Below are positions 16,595 to 24,883 of a stretch of DNA of 64,000 nt, piece by piece (within the stretch, counting starts at the first letter, position 1; each line of letters starts with the position of its first letter). The translations under genes and the position numbers were made by a program. The notes beneath the pieces were generated by a model, which was given only the letters and a program-made list of their open reading frames with translations, was not told the origin of the DNA and did not search any database. This DNA comes from Loigolactobacillus jiayinensis (GTDB lineage Bacteria; Bacillota; Bacilli; Lactobacillales; Lactobacillaceae): assembly GCF_003946445.1 (NCBI RefSeq), contig NZ_RHOF01000001.1, positions 1 to 64,000 of the forward strand, written 5' to 3'.

Positions 16595-16609
16595 TGGCGT
16601 TATACGCCA
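16595..16609. promoter_or_regulatory. Palindrome upstream of nanE
   Basis: TGGCGTTATACGCCA is a perfect inverted repeat (6-bp arms, 3-bp spacer) 29 bases before the nanE start, well placed for a repressor such as an RpiR- or GntR-type amino-sugar regulator (inference). The rest of the 16610-16846 gap shows no gene. Confidence 0.45.
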
Positions 16610-16846
16610 CAGCTGCATCGTAACAGTTTGTGATTATTTTGTAAACGAATCCAAAAACTGAACAGCGGGTCATTAGCTGGTAAGATTGCGCAACTATTTA
16701 TTTGCGATTCGTGGCTTAGATATACCATACTCCATAATCTTGACTCACTAAAAATACATGAACAAGTGATACGATTCGTTATTGGTAAGACGTCTTGTAT
16801 TGCAGAGCAACAAGGTAAATGCGACTAAGAACGACAGTAAAGGACG

Positions 16847-16880
16847 CAAAAAAGCCTAGATGAGCGCCATCTAGGCCAGC
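16847..16880 (-). terminator. Terminator of the WYL regulator gene
   Basis: GCCTAGATG and CATCTAGGC form a 9-bp stem with an A-run on the left, that is a U-run on the minus strand, just after the stop at 16904. Confidence 0.85.
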
Positions 16881-16903
16881 GATAATTAGTCCTGAATCTG
16901 AGT

Positions 16904-17959
16904 TCACTTATAGCGATTTAGCATTTTTTGTGTTTCCATTTTTATCTCTTGGACAAAAGTGCTTGGCCCCAGCACTTTCACGTTAGCGCCCTGACTGAGC
17001 AACCACATTGAAATACCTGTGCCATAGACTTCAGCCTCAATAATAACACTGCCATTATCGGGGCTATTTTTGCGGCCATGAAGGGCGTCTTGTTGGGCGT
17101 TTAGTTGTTTGATCTCTTCTAGGGAGATACCGTAGGAGTTGTGTTTAAGCACAACGTCATGTTCGTCTACTTTATCAGTGATACGAGCGGTAGGGAGGCG
17201 ATCAAGGGCGGCTTCAGCGATGCCCCAGAATTGAAAGCGAATGGTCATTAATTTACCAGCGTACATGAACTGAACGCGCTGACGAAAGTCACTGGTATTA
17301 AAACGATTGGCGTTGGTACGCATCGTTTTAGTGGCAGGACTAAATTTCAACACTCGATCGATGCGGTAGATCAAATTGCTTTGATATTGATCGTTATAGG
17401 AAATTAGATAGAAATAATATTGATCAAAGGTCAGCGCCAACGGGAGAATCGTCCGCTCAACTTCTTGACCACGATTACGACGATATGTGATCGTAATTTG
17501 TTGTTGCTTGGTGATGTATTGACTGAGTTGCCAAATTTTATTTAATAGTGGTTCCTGATGAGCCAAGGGGGTATAAAAAGTGAGCTCGTTTTGGACTAAT
17601 GGTTTAACGGATTGGCGCTCACTGGATTTGATCAAGTTTAATAAGCCATTAATGGTACTTTGGGTTTCATGATTGTTTAACGCGCGGCTGGCTAGTAGAA
17701 TTTTGACTAGAAGTAAAACTTCTTTGCTAGTGAGTTCGTGTTGGTCGCTATTGAGCACATAGCCTTTTTGACTACGTGAATAAGTGATTTGATAGTAGCT
17801 TTCTTCATTGGTTAAGTAAGCATTTAAATCGCTGATATCACGTTGAATCGCTCGTGGATCAACGGTAAACTTATCTGCCAATTGCTGTTTATTTAAAATA
17901 TTGCCATCAAGTAACTGCTGAAAAATGTAAACTTGCCGGTACGCCTGTCCATATTCCAT
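16904..17959 (-). CDS. WYL-domain transcriptional regulator
   Basis: A 351-residue regulator with an N-terminal winged helix (about 10-60; LLDGNILNKQQLADKFTVDPRAIQRDISDL) and a WYL ligand-sensing domain (about 150-230; TITYRRNRGQEVERTILPLALTFDQYYFYLISYND), then a WCX-type C terminus. Such proteins often bind nucleotides or oligonucleotides and control metabolism or DNA damage responses. The ATG at 17959 has AAGGAG eight bases upstream; the in-frame start at 18040 is rejected because it lies at the predicted transcription start. Single gene with a strong promoter containing a palindrome, so likely autoregulated. Confidence 0.85.
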   Translation of the reverse strand: MEYGQAYRQVYIFQQLLDGNILNKQQLADKFTVDPRAIQRDISDLNAYLTNEESYYQITYSRSQKGYVLNSDQHELTSKEVLLLVKILLASRALNNHETQSTINGLLNLIKSSERQSVKPLVQNELTFYTPLAHQEPLLNKIWQLSQYITKQQQITITYRRNRGQEVERTILPLALTFDQYYFYLISYNDQYQSNLIYRIDRVLKFSPATKTMRTNANRFNTSDFRQRVQFMYAGKLMTIRFQFWGIAEAALDRLPTARITDKVDEHDVVLKHNSYGISLEEIKQLNAQQDALHGRKNSPDNGSVIIEAEVYGTGISMWLLSQGANVKVLGPSTFVQEIKMETQKMLNRYK

Positions 17960-18044
17960 GTTAATGCTCCTTTTGCTGCAGCGTGGCTGTGGCTTTTTAT
18001 TGCCTATTTTGGTTGGTGCTAAGGATACTGATTGTGACAACTAT

Positions 18045-18074
18045 ATTTTAGCTGGACAGATACTGTCTAGTCAA
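18045..18074 (-). promoter_or_regulatory. Promoter of the WYL gene with embedded palindrome
   Basis: On the minus strand TTGACT (18069-18074) and TAAAAT (18045-18050) are 18 bases apart. The spacer contains the perfect palindrome GACAGTATCTGTC (18055-18067), positioned to block RNA polymerase: a candidate autoregulatory operator. Confidence 0.6.
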
Positions 18075-18171
18075 GTGTATGCTGATTGTTTCAATTGATA
18101 AGCTGCTCCAATTAGGCGGAGATTGTATTTGAGTCAACGCTTCAGTATGAGCATTAAGTGGTTAGACAGTG

Positions 18172-18214
18172 AAATAACCCGCAATTGGCAATTAAGTCAG
18201 TTGCGGGTTATTTT
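18172..18214. terminator. Terminator of hcp
   Basis: AAATAACCCGCAA and TTGCGGGTTATTTT form a perfect stem with A/T flanks on both sides, directly after the hcp stop on the minus strand. Confidence 0.85.
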
Positions 18215-18225
18215 ATTAGTATGAG

Positions 18226-19794
18226 TTACATTTGTGGTGTTAAAATTCGGGCTAAATCAGCTTTAGCAGTCGTGATTGGCGTTAACGCAAAATTTTCCAC
18301 CAAGTAATCTAGCACATGTGGTGAAACGAAAGCTGGTAAGGTAGGCCCAAGATGAATATTTTTGATGCCTAGAGCAAGCAAGGTCAGTAATACACTAACG
18401 GCTTTTTGCTCGTACCAAGATAGTACTAAGGTGAGAGGCAAATCGTTAACTTCACAATCAAAAGCATCGGCCAGTGCCAGCGCAACCTTGATAGCAGAGT
18501 AGGAGTCATTACATTGGCCCATGTCCATCATTCGCGGTAAGCCGGCAACTGTACCGAGATTCATATCGTTGAACCGGAATTTACCGCAAGCACAGGTTAA
18601 AATTAACGTGTTTTCCGGTGCTGCTTCGACAAATTGGGTATAATAATTACGACCAACACGGGCGCCATCGCAACCACCGACAAGAATGATGTGCTGCAGT
18701 TCACCATCTTTAACTGCCTTAATTACGGTATCAGCCTTTGAGAGCACAAAATCATGGCCAAAACCAGTGGTGACAGTGTGGCCGCCGTTGATACCAGTCA
18801 GTTCCTGTGGTTCAGTGTAGCCGCCGAGGGCTAATGCCTGATCAATCAATGGTGTGAAATCTTTGTCGGCGCCAATGTGCACCATATCAGGATAGCCAAC
18901 GACAGAAGTAGTGTAGACACGGTCGCGATAGCTTTTCCCAACAGGCATGATACAATTAGTGGTAAATAAAATCGGTGCCGGCAGTTTTTTGAATTCCTTC
19001 TGTTGATTTTGCCACGCGGTACCGAAGTTGCCCTTTAATTGCGGATAAGCTTTCAGGGCCGGATAGCCGTGAGCGGGTAACATTTCACCGTGAGTATAGA
19101 CGTTGATGCCTTTGCCGGCAGTTTGGTCTAGCAACTGCTTCAAATCGTATAAATCATGGCCAGAAATGACGATAAACGGACCCGGTTCAATCGTTAGTGG
19201 AACCTCAGTTGGTCGTGGATTGCCGTACACTTCGGTGTTGGCCTGATCAAGCAATTTCATTGCAGCAAAGTTGACGTGCCCGGTTTCCATGGTTAATGCG
19301 AGTAAATCTTCTTGGGTCGCTTCATCGTCGCCAATCATGCGCAGTGCTTTAAGGAAAAATTGATTAACCGTATCATCAGTATAAGCCAACACAGCCGCTT
19401 GATGAGCGTAAGCGGCCATTCCTTTTAACCCAAGCAATACCAATGTTTTCAATGAACGAATATCATCGTCGGCGTTATGCCACAACTGCTGCATATCGTA
19501 AACTTCAACATCAGCTGCGGCCGCCTCAATTTTATCTAAAATCACTTGAATTGCCGGATCATCGAAATTAACGTTAGTCAAGGTGGTAAATAAGCCATCC
19601 AAAACTAACCTTGCTAACGGCGTTGTTGTATTTTCTGGTGGCACAACCTTGGCTAAACCAATTAATGCGCCAATGACATCGTCCTGCAGATTGGCAGTTT
19701 CGACTGTTTTGCCGCAGACGCCGCCGTGTTCACAGGCAATACCTTGCATAGTTTGTTCACATTGGAAACAGAACATTGATTCTTTGACTACCAT
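18226..19794 (-). CDS. hcp: Hydroxylamine reductase / hybrid-cluster protein
   Basis: A 522-residue hybrid-cluster protein, thought to reduce nitric oxide or hydroxylamine during nitrosative stress. The N terminus MFCFQCEQ..GIACEHGGVCGK shows the C-X2-C-X8-C-X5-C spacing of the anaerobe-type [4Fe-4S] class. Ligands of the hybrid cluster are visible in SGHDLYDL, THGEMLPAHGYPAL, TTNCIMPV, VGGCDGARVGRNYY and LTCACGKFRFN. The start at 19794 has AAGGGTG seven bases upstream; the far longer open frame to 19914 would run through the divergent regulator promoter and is rejected. It faces a Crp/Fnr-family gene, the common arrangement of hcp with its regulator. Confidence 0.94.
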   Translation of the reverse strand: MVVKESMFCFQCEQTMQGIACEHGGVCGKTVETANLQDDVIGALIGLAKVVPPENTTTPLARLVLDGLFTTLTNVNFDDPAIQVILDKIEAAAADVEVYDMQQLWHNADDDIRSLKTLVLLGLKGMAAYAHQAAVLAYTDDTVNQFFLKALRMIGDDEATQEDLLALTMETGHVNFAAMKLLDQANTEVYGNPRPTEVPLTIEPGPFIVISGHDLYDLKQLLDQTAGKGINVYTHGEMLPAHGYPALKAYPQLKGNFGTAWQNQQKEFKKLPAPILFTTNCIMPVGKSYRDRVYTTSVVGYPDMVHIGADKDFTPLIDQALALGGYTEPQELTGINGGHTVTTGFGHDFVLSKADTVIKAVKDGELQHIILVGGCDGARVGRNYYTQFVEAAPENTLILTCACGKFRFNDMNLGTVAGLPRMMDMGQCNDSYSAIKVALALADAFDCEVNDLPLTLVLSWYEQKAVSVLLTLLALGIKNIHLGPTLPAFVSPHVLDYLVENFALTPITTAKADLARILTPQM

Positions 19795-19804
19795 ATTGAT
19801 CACC

Positions 19805-19870
19805 CTTATTTCATAAGTATTATCTAAAATGATAGCGCTTTTATTGTTGAAAAGCGGTTGGATTTCCAAC
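19805..19870. promoter_or_regulatory. Divergent hcp / Crp-Fnr control region with two palindromes
   Basis: Two perfect inverted repeats: CTTATTTCATAAG (19805-19817) by the hcp start and GTTGGATTTCCAAC (19857-19870) toward the regulator. A cre-like TGATAGCGCTTTTA (two mismatches) lies between them. Either palindrome could be the site of the Crp/Fnr protein encoded next door (inference). Confidence 0.5.
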
Positions 19871-19905
19871 GGAATAGGTGAGTGAAGTAACTTGGAGGGA
19901 AATTT

Positions 19906-20559
19906 ATGCAACAATTTACGTCGATTTTATTAACTTCAGTTTTGTTTAACGGTGTCACTAAGGCCCAATTAGCGCCGTTATTAACAGCAGCTACACCGAC
20001 ACAAAAAGTATTTGCAGCTGGTAAAAGGATTTGGCAAGCTGGTGAAAAGGTGACGACATTCGGCTTAGTTTGCGCTGGACAAGTGCAGATCGTTAAGGAA
20101 AATGTTCAAGGCAATCGGATGATCGTCGCGACAATTAAGCCTGGTGATATTTTTGGTGAGGCCTATATTTACGCAGCTACTGGTGGATTACCGGTTTCGG
20201 TTGATGCTAGTCAGGCGGCGATAATTTTATTTTTTACGCCACAACGTTTATTGCTGCTGACCCAATTACCTAGTGGTCAGCAAGTCGTCAGTAATTTATT
20301 GCAAATTTTAGCGCAAAAAAGCCTACTGCTCAATCAGAAAGTGGAAATTCTGGGGCAGCGGCGCATTGCGGATAAGGTGCTGACTTATTTGCGTTGGGAG
20401 CAACGTCGCCAACAAACTAATCCTATTTTATTACCCTATAACCGACAGGAAATGGCTGATTTCTTAGGTGTTGAGCGCTCAGCCTTATCAGCGACGCTTA
20501 GTGAAATGAAACAAGCCACAGTCATCGATTATCATAAAAATCAATTCACGCTACTTTAG
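19906..20559 (+). CDS. Crp/Fnr-family regulator (HcpR-like)
   Basis: A 217-residue regulator: an N-terminal cyclic-nucleotide-binding-type beta barrel (about 15-125; WQAGEKVTTFGLVCAGQVQIVKE, IKPGDIFGEAYIY), a long dimer helix and a C-terminal winged helix (about 155-215; YNRQEMADFLGVERSALSATLSEMKQ). No cysteine cluster for an iron-sulfur centre is present, so it is not a classical FNR; if it senses NO it would do so by haem or otherwise. Divergent from hcp and probably its regulator, as in other bacteria. TTGGAGGG precedes the ATG. Its stop overlaps the convergent deformylase-like gene by four bases. Confidence 0.87.
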   Translation: MQQFTSILLTSVLFNGVTKAQLAPLLTAATPTQKVFAAGKRIWQAGEKVTTFGLVCAGQVQIVKENVQGNRMIVATIKPGDIFGEAYIYAATGGLPVSVDASQAAIILFFTPQRLLLLTQLPSGQQVVSNLLQILAQKSLLLNQKVEILGQRRIADKVLTYLRWEQRRQQTNPILLPYNRQEMADFLGVERSALSATLSEMKQATVIDYHKNQFTLL

Positions 20560-20966
20560 ATCAAAATACCAGCACAGTGATCGACTTCATGCTGAATAAT
20601 TTGGGCCACCCAGCCAGAGAATTCTTGAGTGTGTGTCTGAAAATTTTGATCAGCATAGTTGACGGTGATTGTTTTGTAGCGTTTAGTGCTGCGCTGACCA
20701 GTTAATGACAAGCAACCTTCCTCCGCGGTGAACAGACCACTTTTTTTGGTGATTACTGGATTGACCATTGGTACAGCCAGTGGTCCCATTTGGCAAACAA
20801 TGATTCGCTTATTGACGCCGATCATATTAGCCGCCATGCCAACGCAGCGGTCAGCGTTAGCTTTTAAGGTGTCCAATAAATCAGTAATGACTGCCGCATC
20901 TGACTTGGTAGCTGGTACTGCTGGTTGGGCGAGAAAAGTAGGATCGTGCATAATTGGTTTGTTCAT
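20556..20966 (-). CDS. Peptide deformylase-like protein, atypical motif I
   Basis: A 136-residue protein of the deformylase fold, which removes the formyl group from nascent proteins. Motif II EEGCLSL (C85) and motif III QHEVDH (H126, E127, H130) carry the metal ligands and general base. Motif I, normally G-x-G-x-A-A-x-Q, reads VGMAANM (42-48), so the catalytic-site Gln is Met. The protein is shorter than housekeeping Def. This fits the second, deformylase-like paralogue seen in some lactobacilli; activity may be altered. AAAGGAG precedes the ATG. Convergent with the Crp/Fnr gene, overlapping by four bases. Confidence 0.87.
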   Translation of the reverse strand: MNKPIMHDPTFLAQPAVPATKSDAAVITDLLDTLKANADRCVGMAANMIGVNKRIIVCQMGPLAVPMVNPVITKKSGLFTAEEGCLSLTGQRSTKRYKTITVNYADQNFQTHTQEFSGWVAQIIQHEVDHCAGILI

Positions 20967-21004
20967 GAGGGGCTCCTTTAGTTAATTTGTTTCTATTATA
21001 CCAG

Positions 21005-21055
21005 TTGCAATCAATAAAAATTGATGTTATTCTAATACATTGTTAGCCAGCTAAC
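21005..21055 (+). promoter_or_regulatory. Promoter and operator of the MarR/efflux operon
   Basis: TTGCAA (21005-21010) and TATTCT (21028-21033), 17 bases apart, precede a perfect palindrome GTTAGCCAGCTAAC (21042-21055) at the transcription start. This is the usual position of a MarR autorepressor site. Confidence 0.55.
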
Positions 21056-21086
21056 GATTAAAAAATAAACAAAAGGGAGCGAAAAA

Positions 21087-21494
21087 ATGTCAGAAAATAT
21101 TGGCCGTTTACTTAAACAAGCGGCTAATCAGATGAGTCGGCAATTTGACGAATTTGCTCAACAATATGATTTAACTGGTGTGCAGCTATCGATCATTGAT
21201 TATCTCAGTCGCCATCGGGCTGATCTAGTGTTACAACGCGATATCGAAGTGGAATTTGCGATTCAACGTTCAACGACTACACTGATTTTACAGCGAATGG
21301 AGAAGAAGCAGTTGATTACCCGCCAAGTGGCAGCGGCTGATGCGCGGCAAAAAACGATCAGTTTAACCAATAAGGCATTGGGCTTAGAGTCGGTTGTGCG
21401 CACGTACATTGATCAACAGGAACAAAAGTTGCGCGATCAATTTAGCGTGACCGAATTAACAATATTTAAAAAGATATTACATTATTATGCGTAA
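21087..21494 (+). CDS. MarR-family regulator
   Basis: A 135-residue winged-helix regulator: DLTGVQLSIIDYLSRH, then the recognition helix region EVEFAIQRSTTTLILQRMEKKQLITRQVAAADARQKTISLTNKA, where the DXR wing motif is AADARQK. Such proteins repress drug or phenolic-acid transporters and are released by ligand. The major facilitator gene starts 15 bases after the stop, and a palindrome lies at the promoter, so it very probably represses its own operon. GGGAGCG precedes the ATG. Confidence 0.92.
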   Translation: MSENIGRLLKQAANQMSRQFDEFAQQYDLTGVQLSIIDYLSRHRADLVLQRDIEVEFAIQRSTTTLILQRMEKKQLITRQVAAADARQKTISLTNKALGLESVVRTYIDQQEQKLRDQFSVTELTIFKKILHYYA

Positions 21495-21509
21495 GAAAGC
21501 AGGTTTAAA

Positions 21510-22913
21510 ATGACGGAAAAAATTTCACCGCGGGTACTAGGTGCGGTGTTAGCAACTGGGTTGATGTCGTTTTGCGGTGTGATCGTTGAAACGGCAATGA
21601 ACATTACCTTTCCCACACTGATGCGTGAATTTCACGTTAGTACAGCATTGGTACAATGGATGACAACGATTTATCTATTAACGGTGGCCATTATGGTGCC
21701 TTTGTCAGCACTTTTGAAAAAGAGATTCCGAACTAAAACACTATTTTTAGTGGCTAATCTACTATTTATTGCCGGATTAGCTTTGGATGCATTTGCCACG
21801 GAATTTCCAGTTTTACTGTTGGGTCGTGTGGTGCAAGGCTTAGGAACTGGTATTGCGCTGCCGCTGATGTTCAACATTATTTTGGAACAAGTACCTCTAG
21901 CTAAAATTGGCTTTATGATGGGGATTGGAACGTTGATTACAGCGATTGCACCCGCAATTGGACCGACATTTGGTGGAATCGTGGTTTCAACATTAGGTTG
22001 GCGCTATATTTTTGCCTTTTTATTACCGATCTTGCTCATTTCATTAATTATCGGGCTAAAATGTATTCAGCAAAAAAGTGACATACAGCGAGTTTCTTTT
22101 GATGTTTGGAGTGTTTTGTTAGTAGCTGTCACCTTTGCCGGTTTGATCATTGGCTTTAGCAACATGGGCAGCCAGCCGTTGTTTAGCTGGATCGTTGGCG
22201 ATGCTTTTATCATTGGCTTACTTAGTTTGATTGGTTTAGTTTGGCGCTCATTACACTTAACGACACCAATTATTAATTTACGTGTACTAGGAAATGGCGA
22301 TTTTGCTGGCCACGCATTGAGTTTCTTTTTAATTCAAATCACAGCGTTAGGCTTATCATTTATTTTGCCGAATTACATTCAGTTAGTTAACCAAAGCTCG
22401 GCTACTGCTGCGGGCTTGGTTGTGCTACCTGGCGCATTACTAGGTGCAATTTTTGCGCCATTTAGTGGGCGGATCTTGGATCGTTTGGGGGCTAAAAAAC
22501 CATTGCTAGTTGGTTCAACGTTGGCGTTGGTGGCAATGTTGTTACTCAGCATTTTCAGCCGCCATTTAAGTGACGGTTTGATCATTGCTTTTTATTTAAT
22601 TTTCATGGCCGGCGTTGGATTGGCATATGGTAATATCATGACCAATGGGTTAAAGTTGTTACCTGCAGCACAACATGCTGATGGCAATGCGATTTTTAAC
22701 ACGATTCAGCAGTTTGCTGGTGCTGTAGGCACTGCCGTTGTTGCTGCAATTATTGGTCAAAGTCAAAATAATACTGCAATCAAAACGACTGTAGCCACTG
22801 CAATTGGCTCACAGCATGCCTTTTATTTTCTTTTAACGTTACTGGTTATCGAACTATTGGTATTAGGTAAAGTTATTTTATGGCCGCTTGACAAGTCAGC
22901 AACAGAACATTAG
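21510..22913 (+). CDS. DHA2-family (14-TMS) multidrug efflux MFS transporter
   Basis: A 467-residue membrane protein of the drug:H+ antiporter-2 family (EmrB/QacA-like), with about 14 hydrophobic helices. Motif A-like sequence PLSALLKKRFRTKTLF follows helix 2, and motif C-like GIGTLITAIAPAIGPTFGGIV lies in helix 5; a second motif-A-like RILDRLGAKKPLL occurs in the C-terminal half. It exports lipophilic compounds driven by protons. Cotranscribed with the MarR gene just upstream. Substrate unknown. No obvious terminator follows before the T-box leader. Confidence 0.92.
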   Translation: MTEKISPRVLGAVLATGLMSFCGVIVETAMNITFPTLMREFHVSTALVQWMTTIYLLTVAIMVPLSALLKKRFRTKTLFLVANLLFIAGLALDAFATEFPVLLLGRVVQGLGTGIALPLMFNIILEQVPLAKIGFMMGIGTLITAIAPAIGPTFGGIVVSTLGWRYIFAFLLPILLISLIIGLKCIQQKSDIQRVSFDVWSVLLVAVTFAGLIIGFSNMGSQPLFSWIVGDAFIIGLLSLIGLVWRSLHLTTPIINLRVLGNGDFAGHALSFFLIQITALGLSFILPNYIQLVNQSSATAAGLVVLPGALLGAIFAPFSGRILDRLGAKKPLLVGSTLALVAMLLLSIFSRHLSDGLIIAFYLIFMAGVGLAYGNIMTNGLKLLPAAQHADGNAIFNTIQQFAGAVGTAVVAAIIGQSQNNTAIKTTVATAIGSQHAFYFLLTLLVIELLVLGKVILWPLDKSATEH

Positions 22914-22934
22914 AATATAATTAAAATTAAATGA

Positions 22935-23188
22935 AAACAGAGCAATGAAGAGATGAGTAGGTACTAATTGGTTAACAGTGAGGTCGCGGCAGTGCAAGCG
23001 GCTACCAATAGTGCTGAAGATGGTCTTGGAGTGAAAGACGGCTAAGTCATTGATGAAGCTGGATTGGTTGCGTCCATTAAAGCGCTGAGTACATGGTACT
23101 CATTGAGTTGTTTAGTGTGAGCTAAGCAAAAATAAAGGTGGTAACGCGAATTAATCGTCCTTGGAAATTATTTTCCGAGGATTTTTTT
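22935..23188 (+). promoter_or_regulatory. T-box riboswitch, probable Met specifier
   Basis: The T-box core AAAGGTGGTAACGCGAA (23134-23150; consensus reads ACC where this has AAC) is followed by a terminator hairpin (23157-23188; TCCTTGGAAA / TTTCCGAGGA and seven T). Stem I is built from an AGAGATGAGTAGG segment and the arms ACTAATTGGT / ACCAATAGT. The internal loop opposite the AG-rich strand reads GCTGAAGATGG, giving ATG (23020-23022) as the specifier codon, which matches a methionine-related gene downstream. Uncharged tRNA-Met binding would allow read-through. Confidence 0.9.
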
Positions 23189-23220
23189 GTTTTCAAATAG
23201 AATACAAGGAGCGAGTTAAA

Positions 23221-24336
23221 ATGACAGTTGCAACTAAGAATAAATTTCCTTATCGCTATGATGAGGTCGGCAGTTTACTGCGACCAGAAGCCCTAAAACA
23301 GGCACGAACCGACTTTAATCATGATAAAATCAGTGCCGCTGCTTTTCATCAGGTCGAAGATGAACAGGTACAACGGATCATTAATAAGCAAGTTGAATTA
23401 GGCTTCAAGGCAGTTACTGATGGTGAGTTTCGCCGTAGTTGGTGGCATTTAGACTTTTTTGCTGGCTTAAATGGTGCTCATTTCTTTGAACCTGATAAAG
23501 GATTTGTGTTCCATGGCCTGGAAACGCGCAAAGGCGGCATTAAAATTACGGATAAACTAACTTATAATCCGGATCATCCTTTCTTTACTGATTTCAAAAA
23601 GTTTAAGGCTGCGGTACCCGCTAGTGTAGTAGCTAAACAAACAATTCCAAGTCCATCGGTTTTCTTCCCTAATGAAGCTGCCGAAATCTACGATCAGCAT
23701 TATCACGATTTTGACGCTTTTCTTGCTGATTTAATTACTGCCTATCAAAAGAGTATTCAACATTTTTATGATCTTGGCTGTCGTTATTTACAAATTGATG
23801 ACACCTCATGGGGGATGTGGGCTAGCTTCTCAAAAGGGACGATCAATCCTGATTTAAAGCCGTTGTGCGAAGCAGCAGTAAAAGCCATTAATGCGATTGC
23901 GGACACTAAACCAGCTGATCTGACCTTAACGATGCATGTTTGCCGCGGCAATTATGCGTCAACTTGGGCCGGTGCTGGCGCTTATGATCCAGTGGCTGAC
24001 TATTTAGCAGCCTTGCACATTGATGGGTTCTTCTTGGAGTATGATGACGAACGCTCTGGCGGGTTCGAACCATTGGCGAAAATTGCTGCTAATGGTCGCC
24101 ATCAGCGAATCGTACTTGGTTTGGTAACTTCCAAAAAGCCAGAATTAGAGGAGCAAGCTTTACTAGAAAAACGGCTTAAGGATGCTAGCCAGTATGTACC
24201 GTTAGCTGATTTATGCTTATCGCCACAATGCGGTTTTGCCTCGACTGAAGAAGGTAATCATTTAACTGAAGATGAGCAGTGGGCAAAGTTAGAATTAGTA
24301 CGTGATACCGCCAAAAAAGTTTGGCCAGAAGCTTAA
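23221..24336 (+). CDS. Cobalamin-independent methionine synthase-like protein (YxjG/YxjH type)
   Basis: A 371-residue single-domain relative of the MetE C-terminal catalytic domain. The zinc site is seen as HVCRGN (His and Cys), the Glu in FFLEYDDERSG and the Cys in LSPQCGFAS. DGEFRRSWWHLDF and QIDDTSWGMW mark substrate-binding loops. B. subtilis YxjG/YxjH proteins have this form and are thought to make methionine from homocysteine with an unconventional methyl donor. The ATG has AAGGAG ten bases upstream; an in-frame start at 23161 lies in the T-box terminator and is rejected. Controlled by the T-box just upstream. Confidence 0.9.
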   Translation: MTVATKNKFPYRYDEVGSLLRPEALKQARTDFNHDKISAAAFHQVEDEQVQRIINKQVELGFKAVTDGEFRRSWWHLDFFAGLNGAHFFEPDKGFVFHGLETRKGGIKITDKLTYNPDHPFFTDFKKFKAAVPASVVAKQTIPSPSVFFPNEAAEIYDQHYHDFDAFLADLITAYQKSIQHFYDLGCRYLQIDDTSWGMWASFSKGTINPDLKPLCEAAVKAINAIADTKPADLTLTMHVCRGNYASTWAGAGAYDPVADYLAALHIDGFFLEYDDERSGGFEPLAKIAANGRHQRIVLGLVTSKKPELEEQALLEKRLKDASQYVPLADLCLSPQCGFASTEEGNHLTEDEQWAKLELVRDTAKKVWPEA

Positions 24337-24343
24337 TTATTTC

Positions 24344-24373
24344 AAAAAGCAATCCAGAGATGGGTTGCTTTTT
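24344..24373 (+). terminator. Terminator of the MetE-like gene
   Basis: AAAAGCAATCC and GGGTTGCTTTT form an 11-bp stem with T-run, directly after the stop codon. Confidence 0.85.
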
Positions 24374-24491
24374 ATTATTGAAAACAACCTTTGAAAATGA
24401 AAACGAGCTGAAATCATTGACATAATAGGATGAAAGATTAATAATAGACAGGTTGATTTTTATTTTTTCTGAAAACGGAGGCTGATCATTT

Positions 24492-24743
24492 ATCGATTTT
24501 CAAATTCATAATTTAGCACAAGCAACAGTAATGGACTATTGGGTACGGTATCAAAATCCTGATGCGCCGCGGCAAATCATGGGAAAAGTAGCAAAGGCTG
24601 CGCATCAGTATCGATTGAAATTGCCATTAGCAAATAATGCCTTATATCGTGCCGCAGTTAGCTATACAGGCCTGTCAATATGGGAACGTTGGCGTTTGCG
24701 CCGTGCATACATTGCACAGTTAACGACGATGGTAGCAGAGTAA
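24492..24743 (+). CDS. Small basic protein of unknown function, start codon unusual
   Basis: No family is recognised. The ATG at 24531 gives 70 residues (MDYWVRYQNPDAPRQ... rich in Arg, Ala and Tyr; pI probably high). But a strong GGAGG lies at 24477-24481, 49 bases before that ATG, and the frame stays open back to an ATC at 24492 spaced ten bases from it, giving IDFQIHNLAQATV before the Met. An ATC or other non-standard start is therefore possible, for a product of 83 residues. It sits between the MetE-like gene and an AraC regulator. The start is uncertain; coding is likely from the ribosome site and composition. Confidence 0.6.
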   Translation: MDFQIHNLAQATVMDYWVRYQNPDAPRQIMGKVAKAAHQYRLKLPLANNALYRAAVSYTGLSIWERWRLRRAYIAQLTTMVAE

Positions 24744-24883
24744 ATTTAAAAGTGAGTAATGGAGAATTAACGTCGGGTTGGCGGTAGTTCTTTTTTTGTT
24801 AATTTTTTTAGGCTGCTTGATCTGTGCTATATTACAGGAGTAAGGTAATATTTTTTGGGGTGTAAAGTGGAGGGTGATAAGAA

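Noticed and set aside
17960-18040. 27-residue longer N terminus of the WYL regulator
   Set aside because: A promoter (18045-18074) places the transcription start at about 18038, and AAGGAG directs initiation at 17959.
19795-19914. 40-residue N-terminal extension of Hcp
   Set aside because: It would cover the divergent promoter region and its start overlaps the Crp/Fnr gene; a normal Hcp N terminus (MFCFQC) begins just after 19794.
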